Source: Blastochloris viridis
Lineage (GTDB): Bacteria > Pseudomonadota > Alphaproteobacteria > Rhizobiales > Xanthobacteraceae
Assembly (NCBI RefSeq): GCF_001402875.1
Contig: NZ_CP012946.1
Location: 412,001 to 476,000 of the forward strand
DNA length: 64,000 bases
Reading direction: 5' to 3'
Made by a program: the position numbers and the translations under genes. Position 1 is the stretch's first letter; the number at the start of each line of letters is the position of its first letter. The notes beneath the pieces are model-generated. The model worked only from the letters and a program-made list of their open reading frames with translations, was not told the origin of the DNA and ran no database searches. Shown here in pieces: positions 31,422-43,258 of this stretch.

Positions 31422-33101
31422 ATGACGATCAACCTGAAGAAGCCCGATATTCGGGAGCTGCGGCCGAGAATCACGGTTTTCGGCATCGGTGGCGCCGGCG
31501 GCAACGCCGTCAACAACATGATTTCGGCCGGGCTCGCAGGGGTCGAGTTCGTGGTCGCCAACACCGATGCCCAGGCGCTGGCTTCGACCAAGTCAGAGCG
31601 CGTGGTGCAGATGGGCCTGCAGGTCACCGAGGGCCTCGGCGCCGGCTCGATGCCGGAAGTCGGCCGCGCCGCGGCCGAGGAGGTTCTCGACGAGATCCGC
31701 GACCACCTGTCGGGCTCGCACATGGTGTTCGTGACCGGCGGCATGGGCGGCGGCACCGGCACCGGCGCCTCGCCGGTGATTGCGCGTGCGGCGCGTGAAC
31801 TGGGCATCCTGACGGTCGGGGTCGTCACCAAGCCTTTCCATTTCGAAGGCGCGCGCCGGATGCGCGTCGCCGACGCCGGCATCACCGAACTTCAGAAGAA
31901 CGTCGACACCCTCATCGTCATCCCGAACCAGAACCTGTTCCGGGTTGCCAATGAGCGCACCACCTTCGCCGACGCCTTCGCCGTGGCGGACCAGGTGCTG
32001 TTCTCGGGCGTCGCCTGCATCACCGACCTGATGGTGAAGGAAGGCCTGATCAACCTCGACTTCGCCGACGTCCGCGTGGTGATGCGCGAGATGGGCAAGG
32101 CGATGATGGGCACCGGCGAGGCCTCCGGCGACCGCCGCGCCATCAACGCCGCCGAGGCGGCGATCGCCAACCCGCTGCTCGACGAGACCTCGATGCGCGG
32201 CGCCCGCGGCCTCTTGATCTCGATCACCGGCGGCCGCGACCTCACGCTCTACGAGGTCGACGAGGCGGCCACCCGCATCCGCGAGGAGGTCGACCCCGAC
32301 GCCAACATCATCCTTGGCGCCACCTTCGATCAGAACCTCGAAGGTATCGTCCGCGTTTCGGTGGTTGCCACCGGCATCGACCCGTCGGTGATGCCGGACG
32401 CGGTGACCCCGATCACCGACCGCCAGCGCTCCAACGCCGGGCGTATCCTGCTCGAGAGCGGCGGCACCATTCCCGAGATCGTCACCGATCCGCTGGCGGC
32501 GGCGCCGTCCGCGGGCTTCGTCCGCTCGCCCGAGCCGGGGGTGCGGCCGCGCCCGGGTGCGGCGATCGACGACGTCACCATCCGCCCGCTGCCGCCCAAG
32601 CCGGCCTACTTCCTGGACGAGGCGCCGCAGGCGCCGGGCGCGCCGGTGTCCGAGCCGGAGCCGGAGACCTTCATTCCGCCGCTGCCGGAACGTCCGGGTG
32701 CCTCCCGCCCCCCGGTGCGGATGCCGCGGCCGGATGAGTTTCCGCTGCCGGGGCAGGCCCAGCTCGCCGCGGCGCACAACGCCGGCGCCGATGGCCATGA
32801 CAAGAAGAAGATGACGCTGCTGCAGCGCCTCGCCGCGGTCGGGCTCGGTCGCAAGGACGGCGAAGACGAGCCGCCGGCCCACCAGCGCCCGGTGATCCGC
32901 GACATCCAGCCCTCACTGGACGCGCCGCGGGCGCCGCGCCCCCAGGCATCGCCCGAGATCCTGTCCGAATACGGCAAGCGGCCGGCTGCGCCGCGGCCGG
33001 CGCCGCAGGGACTCGACCAGCACGGCCGGCCCGCAACTTTGCCGGCAATGGACGAGGATCACCTCGACATCCCGGCGTTCCTGCGCCGCCAGGCCAATTG
33101 A
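31422..33101 (+). CDS. ftsZ: cell division GTPase FtsZ
   Basis: A 559-residue tubulin homologue that forms the Z ring. Nucleotide motifs are [14 protein letters not shown] near residue 22 and the tubulin signature [13 protein letters not shown] near 107. After the core (about 320 residues) a long Pro-rich linker of about 200 residues leads to the conserved C-terminal peptide [11 protein letters not shown], which binds FtsA. The long linker is typical of Hyphomicrobiales. The 156-base gap from ftsA can hold its own promoter; one GATTC (CcrM-type) site lies near 31312. Confidence 0.97.
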   Translation: MTINLKKPDIRELRPRITVFGIGGAGGNAVNNMISAGLAGVEFVVANTDAQALASTKSERVVQMGLQVTEGLGAGSMPEVGRAAAEEVLDEIRDHLSGSHMVFVTGGMGGGTGTGASPVIARAARELGILTVGVVTKPFHFEGARRMRVADAGITELQKNVDTLIVIPNQNLFRVANERTTFADAFAVADQVLFSGVACITDLMVKEGLINLDFADVRVVMREMGKAMMGTGEASGDRRAINAAEAAIANPLLDETSMRGARGLLISITGGRDLTLYEVDEAATRIREEVDPDANIILGATFDQNLEGIVRVSVVATGIDPSVMPDAVTPITDRQRSNAGRILLESGGTIPEIVTDPLAAAPSAGFVRSPEPGVRPRPGAAIDDVTIRPLPPKPAYFLDEAPQAPGAPVSEPEPETFIPPLPERPGASRPPVRMPRPDEFPLPGQAQLAAAHNAGADGHDKKKMTLLQRLAAVGLGRKDGEDEPPAHQRPVIRDIQPSLDAPRAPRPQASPEILSEYGKRPAAPRPAPQGLDQHGRPATLPAMDEDHLDIPAFLRRQAN

Positions 33102-33120
33102 GGCCGAGCCATCACGCCCG

Positions 33121-33149
33121 TGCATCCGGCCAGAATATGGCCGGATGCA
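33121..33149 (+). terminator. hairpin downstream of ftsZ
   Basis: TGCATCCGGCCA and TGGCCGGATGCA form a perfect 12-bp stem with a GAATA loop, 19 bases after the ftsZ stop. It has no clear U-tract, so it may attenuate transcription or protect the 3' end rather than fully terminate. The rest of the 296-base gap to lpxC shows nothing else I can name. Confidence 0.55.
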
Positions 33150-33397
33150 ACCGCTTGATTCATCATCTGTTCGGCCGCAGGTCGGCGCGTCGCCGGCAGG
33201 GTGTGGACAGTAACAAAGCGAAAAGAACCGTGACTTGGCCTCCCCCGGCACCACACTTAAGGTGCAGAACATCAAACGGCCTGATTCGCGCAACAGGTGC
33301 GGCACTTGTCGGACCAGGGCGCGACGAAAAAACGGCCAAGCGAGAGGGGGGGTGGCGAGACGTCCGTATTCCGGGCGATCTGTCCACCTGTGGGTAT

Positions 33398-34351
33398 ATG
33401 AAGGCAGACCGACAGACGACGGTTCGTGACCGTATCGTTCTTACGGGCTTCGGCGTTCATTCCGGTTCTCTTGCAACGCTATCTCTTTTACCTGCCGATG
33501 CCGGTAGCGGCGTGGTGTTCGTCCGTTCGGGCGAAGACGGCGAACGCTCGGTGAAGGTCGGCCCGGACGCGGTCAACGCCACCGAACTCGCCACCGTGCT
33601 CGGTGATTCGTCGGGCGCCGTCGTGGCCACCGTCGAGCACCTGATGTCGACGCTGTCGGCGCTCGGCGTCGACAACGTGATCTGCGAGATCGACGGCCCG
33701 GAAGTCCCGATCATGGACGGCTCGGCCGGCGCCTTCGTCGAGGCGATCGATCAGGTCGGGCTGCGCACGCTGACCAAGGCGCGCCGCTACATCAAGGTCC
33801 TCAAGCCCATCAAGGTTATGATGGGGCGCGGCTGGGGCGAACTGCGCCCGCGCGATGGCGGCTTCCGCGTCGAGACCGAGATCGATTTCGACAACCCGCT
33901 GATCGGCCGCCAATCCTTTGCCGGCGATGTCGGCCCGGCGATGTTCCGCCGCGATCTCGCCCGCGCCCGCACCTTCGGCTTTCTCTCGGACGTCACCCGG
34001 CTGTGGAGCGCGGGCTACGCGCTCGGCGCCTCGCTCGACAACACGCTGGTGGTCGGCGACGACCGCGTCCTCAATCAGGACGGCCTGCGCTATGCCGACG
34101 AATTCGTCCGCCACAAGGCGCTCGACGCCATCGGCGATCTCGCGATGGCCGGCGCGCCGCTGATCGGGCTCTACCGCTCCTATTGCGGCGGTCATCGCCT
34201 GAACCACATGGTGCTGCGGGCGCTGCTGGCCGACGCCAGCGCGTGGTGCTGGACCGACAAGCCGGTCGAACACGCCGCCGCGCCGCGCCGCGCCTATGCC
34301 GGCCGCGGTGCCGAACTGGCGATGCCGGCGTTCCGCGCCGATCACAGCTGA
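33398..34351 (+). CDS. lpxC: UDP-3-O-acyl-N-acetylglucosamine deacetylase
   Basis: A 317-residue zinc amidase, the committed step of lipid A synthesis. Zinc ligands are His in VATVEHLMSTLSALG (near residue 78), and His and Asp in HKALDAIGD (near 238). The general-base region GGHRLNHMV follows near 265. ATG 33398 matches the family start; the longer frame to 33098 runs into the ftsZ 3' end and is rejected. Its place after ftsZ is conserved in Proteobacteria. Confidence 0.96.
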   Translation: MKADRQTTVRDRIVLTGFGVHSGSLATLSLLPADAGSGVVFVRSGEDGERSVKVGPDAVNATELATVLGDSSGAVVATVEHLMSTLSALGVDNVICEIDGPEVPIMDGSAGAFVEAIDQVGLRTLTKARRYIKVLKPIKVMMGRGWGELRPRDGGFRVETEIDFDNPLIGRQSFAGDVGPAMFRRDLARARTFGFLSDVTRLWSAGYALGASLDNTLVVGDDRVLNQDGLRYADEFVRHKALDAIGDLAMAGAPLIGLYRSYCGGHRLNHMVLRALLADASAWCWTDKPVEHAAAPRRAYAGRGAELAMPAFRADHS

Positions 34352-34734
34352 CGGCTGTCCTGCGTTTCGCCTTGCGCGTCGCGAGCGTCGCGGCGGCAGA
34401 TGCTGCCGCGCGTGGCGGCGACGACGCTTGCGCCATCGTGCGGTCGCGGACTGTGGACAACTTCGCCACAATCCCGTCCCGTTGTCGCGATAGCGCCTAG
34501 GCAGGGTTTTCGAACCTGGCCATCACGGGGCGGGTGCGGTCAAATCATCCTCGTCATGCCTTGAAGGACGGCGCGGCCCGCGGTCCATCACGCAATTTCG
34601 CACGGAGTCGTTCCATTGCGACGGCAGCTCGTCGGCACCTCTCGGACGCCGGACCGCATGACGGGTCAATGCCGGGTCCCGATGGTGGCGGCGGCCGCTC
34701 TCGACGTTGGACTATTGGGGATCTGCTGAAGGTG
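34352..34734. other. 383-base intergenic region
   Basis: It lies between lpxC and bamD. Only short GC-rich inverted repeats are visible (for example GCGGCAGATGCTGCCGC near 34393). No gene or recognisable regulatory RNA was seen. It presumably holds the bamD promoter. Confidence 0.4.
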
Positions 34735-35589
34735 ATGCGTCGATCTGCTCCGCTTCAATCGCGCCTGCGCACCGTCATTCGCGGGCTCGCCATCGGCCTT
34801 CTGGCCGTCTCGCTTGCCGCTTGCGCCATCTTCGACAAGAAGCCCGAGCAGCTGCTGCCGGACGAGCCGGCCGACAGGCTCTACAATGAGGGCCTGACGC
34901 TGGTGGCCAAGAAGGAATACAAGGCCGCCGCCAAGAAGTTCGAAGAGATCGACCGCCAGCACCCCTATTCGGAATGGGCGCGCAAGGCGCTGCTGATGAC
35001 CGCCTTCGTCCATTATGAAGCGAGCGAGTACGACGAGGCGGTCACGTCAGCCAAACGCTACGTCGCGCTTCACCCCGGCAGCCCGGATGTCGCCTACGCC
35101 CAGTACCTGGTCGGCGCCTCCTATTTCGACCAGATCGCCGACATCACCCGCGACCAGGCGCGCACCGAGCGGGCGATCCAGGCGCTCGACGAGGTGGTGC
35201 GCAAGTATCCCGACAGCGAGTACGCCGAGAGCGCCAAGCGCAAGATCACCATCGCTCGCGACCAGCTCGCCGGCAAGGAGATGGCGGTCGGCCGCTATTA
35301 CCAGGAAAAGCGCAACTACATCGGCGCCATCAACCGCTTCAAGACGGTGGTGATCCAGTACCAGACGACGCGCCAGGTCGAAGAGGCCTTGATGCGGCTG
35401 GTGGAGTGCTACATGGCGATGGGCATCACCCACGAGGCACAGACCGCCGCCGCCGTGCTCGGCCACAATTTCCCGGACAGCCCCTGGTACAAGGACGCCT
35501 ACAAGCTGCTGCAGTCCGGCGGGCTTGAGCCGCGCGAGGACCAGGGCTCCTGGATCAGCCGCTCGTTCAAGAAGCTGGGCCTGGGCTGA
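34735..35589 (+). CDS. bamD: outer membrane assembly lipoprotein BamD
   Basis: A 284-residue lipoprotein of the BAM complex. ATG 34735 gives a signal sequence ending in the lipobox SLAAC (Cys near residue 32). Five TPR-like helical repeats follow, beginning DRLYNEGLTLVAKKEYKAA. Family motifs include HPYSEWARKALLM and HPGSPDVAYAQYLVGAS. A longer frame back to 34534 would put about 67 charged residues before the signal and is rejected. The order lpxC-bamD-recN is usual in this group. Confidence 0.93.
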   Translation: MRRSAPLQSRLRTVIRGLAIGLLAVSLAACAIFDKKPEQLLPDEPADRLYNEGLTLVAKKEYKAAAKKFEEIDRQHPYSEWARKALLMTAFVHYEASEYDEAVTSAKRYVALHPGSPDVAYAQYLVGASYFDQIADITRDQARTERAIQALDEVVRKYPDSEYAESAKRKITIARDQLAGKEMAVGRYYQEKRNYIGAINRFKTVVIQYQTTRQVEEALMRLVECYMAMGITHEAQTAAAVLGHNFPDSPWYKDAYKLLQSGGLEPREDQGSWISRSFKKLGLG

Positions 35590-35705
35590 GCGCCCGGCCG
35601 CGGCGCCGGGCCGATTGATCCCCCGCGATCTGTGTTAGAACGGGCCGGACCGGCACCGTCGCGGCGGGCCGGACGCGACACCCCGATGGACGTACCGTTC
35701 CGCCC

Positions 35706-39487
<3,782 letters not shown>

Positions 39488-39595
39488 TTTCCGTCAGCTG
39501 TTTGGTGAGCCCGGCTCATCCAATGGAGCGGCCGAACACCGCGTCGCCAAGGATGATGTCGGGTTACATCAGTGGCCCTGATGAGCGACCATTCT

Positions 39596-39613
39596 CGGCC
39601 TCATGCTGAGGAG
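39596..39613. repeat. 18-bp dispersed repeat, copy 2
   Basis: GGCCTCATGCTGAGGAGG is the inverted copy of 6169-6186. It is part of a larger palindrome-rich tract (39590-39660) just downstream of the LuxR gene. Confidence 0.6.
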
Positions 39614-39670
39614 GCTGCGAAGCAGCCGTCTCGAAGCATGGGCCGGGCAGGCCGAACCTCAGGACGCGTA

Positions 39671-40393
39671 TCAGGCGATGTGGCCGTGGCGGATGGCCTC
39701 GGCCACCGCCTGGGTGCGCGAGCCGGCGCCCAGCTTGCGCATCGCGGCGTTGAGGTGGGCGATCGCGGTGAATTCGCTGATCAACAGCCGGTCGCCGATC
39801 TGGCGGGAGGTGAAGCCTTCCGAGCACCACGCCAGGCACTCGCGCTCGCGCGGGGTCAGCGGACCCGGCTCGCTCGCGGTCGGCAGCCCGGCGGCGGCGG
39901 CGTGCAGCGCCGGGGCGACCAGCTCGATCACCGCCGATTCCGTCGGCGAGAACGCCTCGTGGCGGTAGATCACCACGGCGCCGACCGGCCGGCCGAAATG
40001 GCGGATCGGCACGCCGACGAAATGACGCCCGGCGCCTTCCTTCACGGTTTGCAGCCGGCGGGCGGCGATGAGGTCGGGCGTCGCATCCGCCAGCACGGTG
40101 TCGGAAAACAAGCCGGGCGACCGCCGCATCACCAGCACGGTGGGGTCGGTCTCGAACCAGCGAGCGCCGAGATAGTCGTGCAGCAGCCCCTCGGGCCAGG
40201 TGCTGGCGAGCACCGTGCCGGTGCCGATGCCCCGTCCGGGCTGCGGCAGGCCGGCCATCGAATAGCGCTCGAACGGCGCCATCCGGTGCAGCGCCGCGAG
40301 GTGGGCCGACAACAGCCTCCCACCCTCGCTGCCCGCTTGTGGGGCGGCGAGGATGGCGGCAACCTTCTCGGCAACGACGCCGCACGCCTGCAT
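39671..40393 (-). CDS. LuxR-family regulator with autoinducer-binding domain (LuxR solo)
   Basis: A 240-residue protein. The N-terminal half matches the autoinducer-binding domain, and the ligand-contact pair Asp-Pro is kept in ARWFETDPTVL. The C-terminal LuxR HTH is LTPRERECLAWCSEGFTSRQ followed by IGDRLLISEFTAIAHL. ATG 40393 lacks a clear ribosome binding site; a TTG at 40429 is the alternative. No acyl-homoserine-lactone synthase gene occurs in the window, so it is a solo, sensing a foreign or distantly encoded signal, or none. Target genes are unknown. Confidence 0.85.
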   Translation of the reverse strand: MQACGVVAEKVAAILAAPQAGSEGGRLLSAHLAALHRMAPFERYSMAGLPQPGRGIGTGTVLASTWPEGLLHDYLGARWFETDPTVLVMRRSPGLFSDTVLADATPDLIAARRLQTVKEGAGRHFVGVPIRHFGRPVGAVVIYRHEAFSPTESAVIELVAPALHAAAAGLPTASEPGPLTPRERECLAWCSEGFTSRQIGDRLLISEFTAIAHLNAAMRKLGAGSRTQAVAEAIRHGHIA

Positions 40394-40481
40394 AATTACG
40401 GATGATATTTGATTGGCGGCGTTTTGCAACCTTTCGGCGAAACGCGGGCGTCGCCCACGAGGCGCCGCCGGCGTCCCGCCG

Positions 40482-41384
40482 TCAGCGGAACACCACGGTC
40501 TTGGTCCCGTTGGGCAGCACGCGGTGCTGGGTGTGCCAGCGCACCGCGCGCGACAGCACCCGGGTCTCGATGTCGCGGCCGATGGTGATCAGCTCGTCCA
40601 CCGTCAGGGTGTGGTCGACCCGCTCGACGTCCTGCTCGATGATCGGGCCCTCGTCGAGGTCCTTGGTGACGTAGTGGGCAGTGGCGCCGATCAGCTTCAC
40701 GCCGCGGGTGTGGGCCTGATGGTAGGGCATGGCGCCCTTGAAGCTCGGTAGAAACGAGTGGTGGATGTTGATGGCGCGCCACGCCAGCGCTTCGCACAGC
40801 TTGGGCGACAGGATCTGCATGTAGCGGGCGAGCACGATCAGGTCGATCTTGAGGTCGTCGACCAGCTTGATGATCTTGTCCTCTTGCTGGGCGCGGGTCT
40901 CGTTGGTCACCGGCAGATGGTAGAACGGAATGCGGTGCCAGCCGCTCATCTGCTCAAGGTCGCGGTGGTTGGAGATGATCGCCGGAATCTCGATCCGCAG
41001 GCTGCCGCTGAGGTAGAGATACAGCATATTGTTGAGGCAGTGGCCCTGCTTGGAGACCAGCAGCAGCACGCGGTCCTTGCGGCGCTCGTCGTGAAAGCCC
41101 CACTTCATCGAGAACTTGCTGGCGATCGGCGCGAACTTCGGGGTCAGATCGGCGAACGACAGCCCCGGCGGCAGCAGGAACGCCGTGCGCATGAAGAACT
41201 GGCCGGTCTCGATGTCACCGAAGTGCGACGACGAGGTGATGAAGCACTCGTGATGGGTCAGAAATCCGCTGACCTCCGCCACCACGCCGATGCGGTCGGG
41301 ACAGGAGATCGTCAGCGTGAACTGCGGTTGCGCCGGCTCGGAAGAAGCCTGCACGATCTGGGACTGCGGGAGCGGTAACTGCAT
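40482..41384 (-). CDS. purU: formyltetrahydrofolate deformylase
   Basis: A 300-residue PurU that hydrolyses 10-formyl-THF to THF and formate, balancing one-carbon pools. An N-terminal ACT domain (about 20-100, TISCPDRIGVVAEVSGFL) senses ligands. The formyltransferase fold carries the catalytic pattern HHSFLPSFKGA and LDEGPIIEQDV. Together with metF and metH at the left end the window holds much of the one-carbon circuit, though far apart. Confidence 0.95.
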   Translation of the reverse strand: MQLPLPQSQIVQASSEPAQPQFTLTISCPDRIGVVAEVSGFLTHHECFITSSSHFGDIETGQFFMRTAFLLPPGLSFADLTPKFAPIASKFSMKWGFHDERRKDRVLLLVSKQGHCLNNMLYLYLSGSLRIEIPAIISNHRDLEQMSGWHRIPFYHLPVTNETRAQQEDKIIKLVDDLKIDLIVLARYMQILSPKLCEALAWRAINIHHSFLPSFKGAMPYHQAHTRGVKLIGATAHYVTKDLDEGPIIEQDVERVDHTLTVDELITIGRDIETRVLSRAVRWHTQHRVLPNGTKTVVFR

Positions 41385-41686
41385 AATCGCGTGTCCGTAC
41401 TCGAAGCCGCCGGGTTAGCGGGCGGGATCGATGCAACGGAACCCCGGGGGTCGGGCTCTGCCGCGTCGAGGGATGGAGTCGCGTATCATCGACGAGCAGA
41501 ACGCGCCTGGGGCCGACCTCGGCGCGGCAATGCCCGCGGCCACGGATTAGCACTCTCCGCGGCCGCTGGCACCCGGATTTCGCCCGGCATACGCATCATG
41601 ACCGAGACCATGATGTCGCGCCGGCGGTATTTGCGGCGAAACGCCGGGGGCCTGCGTGCCGTTTTTTGGCAGGGCGGAGACCGGGG
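41385..41686. other. 302-base intergenic region
   Basis: It holds the purU promoter region and the 3' region of rpsU. GCCGTTTTTTGGC near 41660 is a short stem with a run of six T. I see no gene. Confidence 0.4.
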
Positions 41687-42043
41687 TCAGGTCAGCGTGC
41701 CCGTGGTGTCACCGATGGCCTCGGGCGAGCCGGGCGCTGCGGTGACGGGACGCGGACGCGGCGGGGCGCCAAAGCCCGGACGTGCTCCGAAGCCCGGCCG
41801 ACCGCCACGAGCGTCACGCGCCGGGCGCTTGGGCGCCGGCAGCAGACCTTCGCGCTGGGCCTGCTTGCGAGCGGCCTTGCGCATGCGACGAACGGCCTCG
41901 GCCTTTTCGCGGGTCTTGCGCTCGGAGGGCTTCTCGTAGGCCCGCCGCTGCTTCATCTCGCGGAAGACGCCTTCCCGCTGCATCTTTTTCTTGAGGACTT
42001 TGAGGGCTTGTTCGACATTGTTGTCGCGGACGAAAACCTGCAA
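41687..42043 (-). CDS. rpsU: 30S ribosomal protein S21
   Basis: A 118-residue S21. The core [20 protein letters not shown] and [20 protein letters not shown] matches the alphaproteobacterial form. No ATG or GTG exists at the expected place; the family alignment starts at TTG 42043 (TTG CAG GTT), with CGGAAC about 8 bases upstream. After the usual end (about residue 75) there is a Gly/Arg/Pro-rich tail of some 40 residues ([16 protein letters not shown]), probably disordered. A weak start codon could help set S21 levels. Confidence 0.9.
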   Translation of the reverse strand: MQVFVRDNNVEQALKVLKKKMQREGVFREMKQRRAYEKPSERKTREKAEAVRRMRKAARKQAQREGLLPAPKRPARDARGGRPGFGARPGFGAPPRPRPVTAAPGSPEAIGDTTGTLT

Positions 42044-42400
42044 ACGATGTTCCGATCTTTGGGTTGTGCTGCGCGGCCAGCCGGGTACGACGGCGGCAGC
42101 CTGGGAAATGCGGTTGCTTATCACGTCCGGCGGGCAACGCTGCGAGAAAACGCGGCCTGCCGCCGAAAATTCGCCATTCTACCTACTCCAGGGTGTTCCT
42201 CTGCGAGGAAACCCTTGTGGCTCGGGCCGCCAGCGCCTATATCCCCGCCGGTATCGAACTTTGGCCGGACGATCGGGCCGTTCCGCCCAGGCTTAGCCGG
42301 GCGCACGTTCTCAAGTCTTTCCAAACATCGACGAACCTGGAGTTGCGGAACGCGCGCTGTTCTGCGATCACGTGCACCTGACTGGCGGAGGAGACACCAC
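42044..42400. other. 357-base region between rpsU and a cold shock gene
   Basis: Divergent region. The right part is the long 5' leader of the cold shock gene, ending in GGAGGAGACACC. Such leaders often fold as thermosensors, but I cannot show a specific structure here. Confidence 0.4.
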
Positions 42401-42610
42401 ATGATTACCGGCACCGTGAAATTCTACAACGACCAAAAGGGCTATGGCTTCATCCGTCCCGACGACGGCAGCAAGGACGTGTTCGTCCACGCCACTGCGC
42501 TCGAGCGTGCCGGCATCCGCGGCCTCGCCGAGGGCCAGAAGGTGACCTTCGACACCGCCGAGGACCGTCGCACCGGCAAGGTCGCGGTCAACAACATCCA
42601 GCCGGCGTGA
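42401..42610 (+). CDS. cold shock domain protein
   Basis: A 69-residue single cold-shock domain. RNA-binding motifs RNP1 (KGYGFIRPD) and RNP2 (DVFVHA) are intact. It should bind single-stranded RNA as a chaperone or antiterminator. GGAGGAG precedes the ATG. A strong terminator follows at 42764. A second family member lies at 49363. Confidence 0.94.
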   Translation: MITGTVKFYNDQKGYGFIRPDDGSKDVFVHATALERAGIRGLAEGQKVTFDTAEDRRTGKVAVNNIQPA

Positions 42611-42763
42611 TCGCCGGCGGCCCGGCATGCCTTGAGGGTCGGGCCGCGGCTGTTGCGCGACGGATCTGACGCAAGGGAACTTGCGTAACGGATTTTCCGC
42701 GGAGGCCTGCCCTGACCCAGGGCGGCGCTGAGTGCGCGCGGAGAAACTCCACAGTCGACTCAC

Positions 42764-42796
42764 AACGGCCGCGCCCGGTTACCGGGCGCGGCCGTT
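42764..42796 (+). terminator. 15-bp stem downstream of the cold shock gene
   Basis: AACGGCCGCGCCCGG and CCGGGCGCGGCCGTT pair perfectly around TTA, then GCCGTTTCG. It isolates the riboswitch-controlled unit downstream from cold shock gene transcription. The U-tract is weak. Confidence 0.65.
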
Positions 42797-42847
42797 GCCG
42801 TTTCGACCGGGCGATTGACGGCGCCGGCCCGGCCGGGTTAGCTGGCG

Positions 42848-43030
42848 GCATAGTTCCAGCATCCCGGAACACGGTGAAAATCCGTGGCGGACCCGCCGCT
42901 GTAATCGGGGACGCCGCTTCGACGGCGAGAGCCAGCCACTGACGGGGACCACCCGGTCGGGAAGGCGCGAGGCGGCGGTCGATCCGAGAGCCAGAAGACC
43001 TGCTGGAACGTCAGATCGGGCGAAATCCGA
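42848..43030 (+). promoter_or_regulatory. cobalamin riboswitch
   Basis: The conserved cobalamin aptamer order is clear. It runs ACGGTGAAAATCCGTG (stem P3/P4 region), GCGGACCCGCCGCTGTAAT, GAGAGCCAGCCACTGACG (with the GCCACTG box), then GGGAAGGCG and GAGAGCCAGAAGACCTGC closing the aptamer. Ends are approximate. Downstream, CGGCAG (43044) and CTGCCG (43075) can form a hairpin that may be the expression platform. The first gene after it is a 48-residue peptide gene, not a B12 synthesis or transport gene. Bound cobalamin normally lowers expression. Confidence 0.93.
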
Positions 43031-43111
43031 TGGCAAAGGGTTTCGGCAGTCCCGCGTGCGCTTGCGCGCGGCCGCTGCCGAACGCCCGGTCGCCAACATG
43101 GAGCCCGAGGA

Positions 43112-43258
43112 ATGGACCACACCGCCACTGCCACCACCCGCCCCGCCGCCGCTCAGCCGGCGCCGCGCCCCGCCGTCATCGCCATCCGCAAGAGTTGCGA
43201 CAGCGAGGGCACCGGCCTGTCGCACTTCGTGCTGATGGACAAAGAGGCTTTGAAATGA
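43112..43258 (+). CDS. cbpA: RiPP precursor peptide, CbpA-like
   Basis: A 48-residue peptide. The first 20 residues are low-complexity (Thr, Ala, Pro); the second half, RKSCDSEGTGLSHFVLMD followed by KEALK, looks like a conserved core with one Cys at position 29. GAGG lies close before the ATG. Its stop overlaps the ATG of the radical SAM gene (ATGA), which fixes the reading frame and implies coupled synthesis. It lies about 80 bases after the cobalamin riboswitch. I recall a protein family pair called CbpA (modified peptide precursor) and CbpB (radical SAM enzyme) with just this context; the name needs checking. There is no obvious GG cleavage site. A competing frame from ATG 43099 lacks the overlap and is rejected. 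Confidence 0.75.
   Translation: MDHTATATTRPAAAQPAPRPAVIAIRKSCDSEGTGLSHFVLMDKEALK

Noticed and set aside
43099..43233. Alternative peptide frame starting at ATG 43099 after the riboswitch
   Set aside because: It is Pro-rich without a core-like region and does not overlap the radical SAM start, unlike the frame from 43112.
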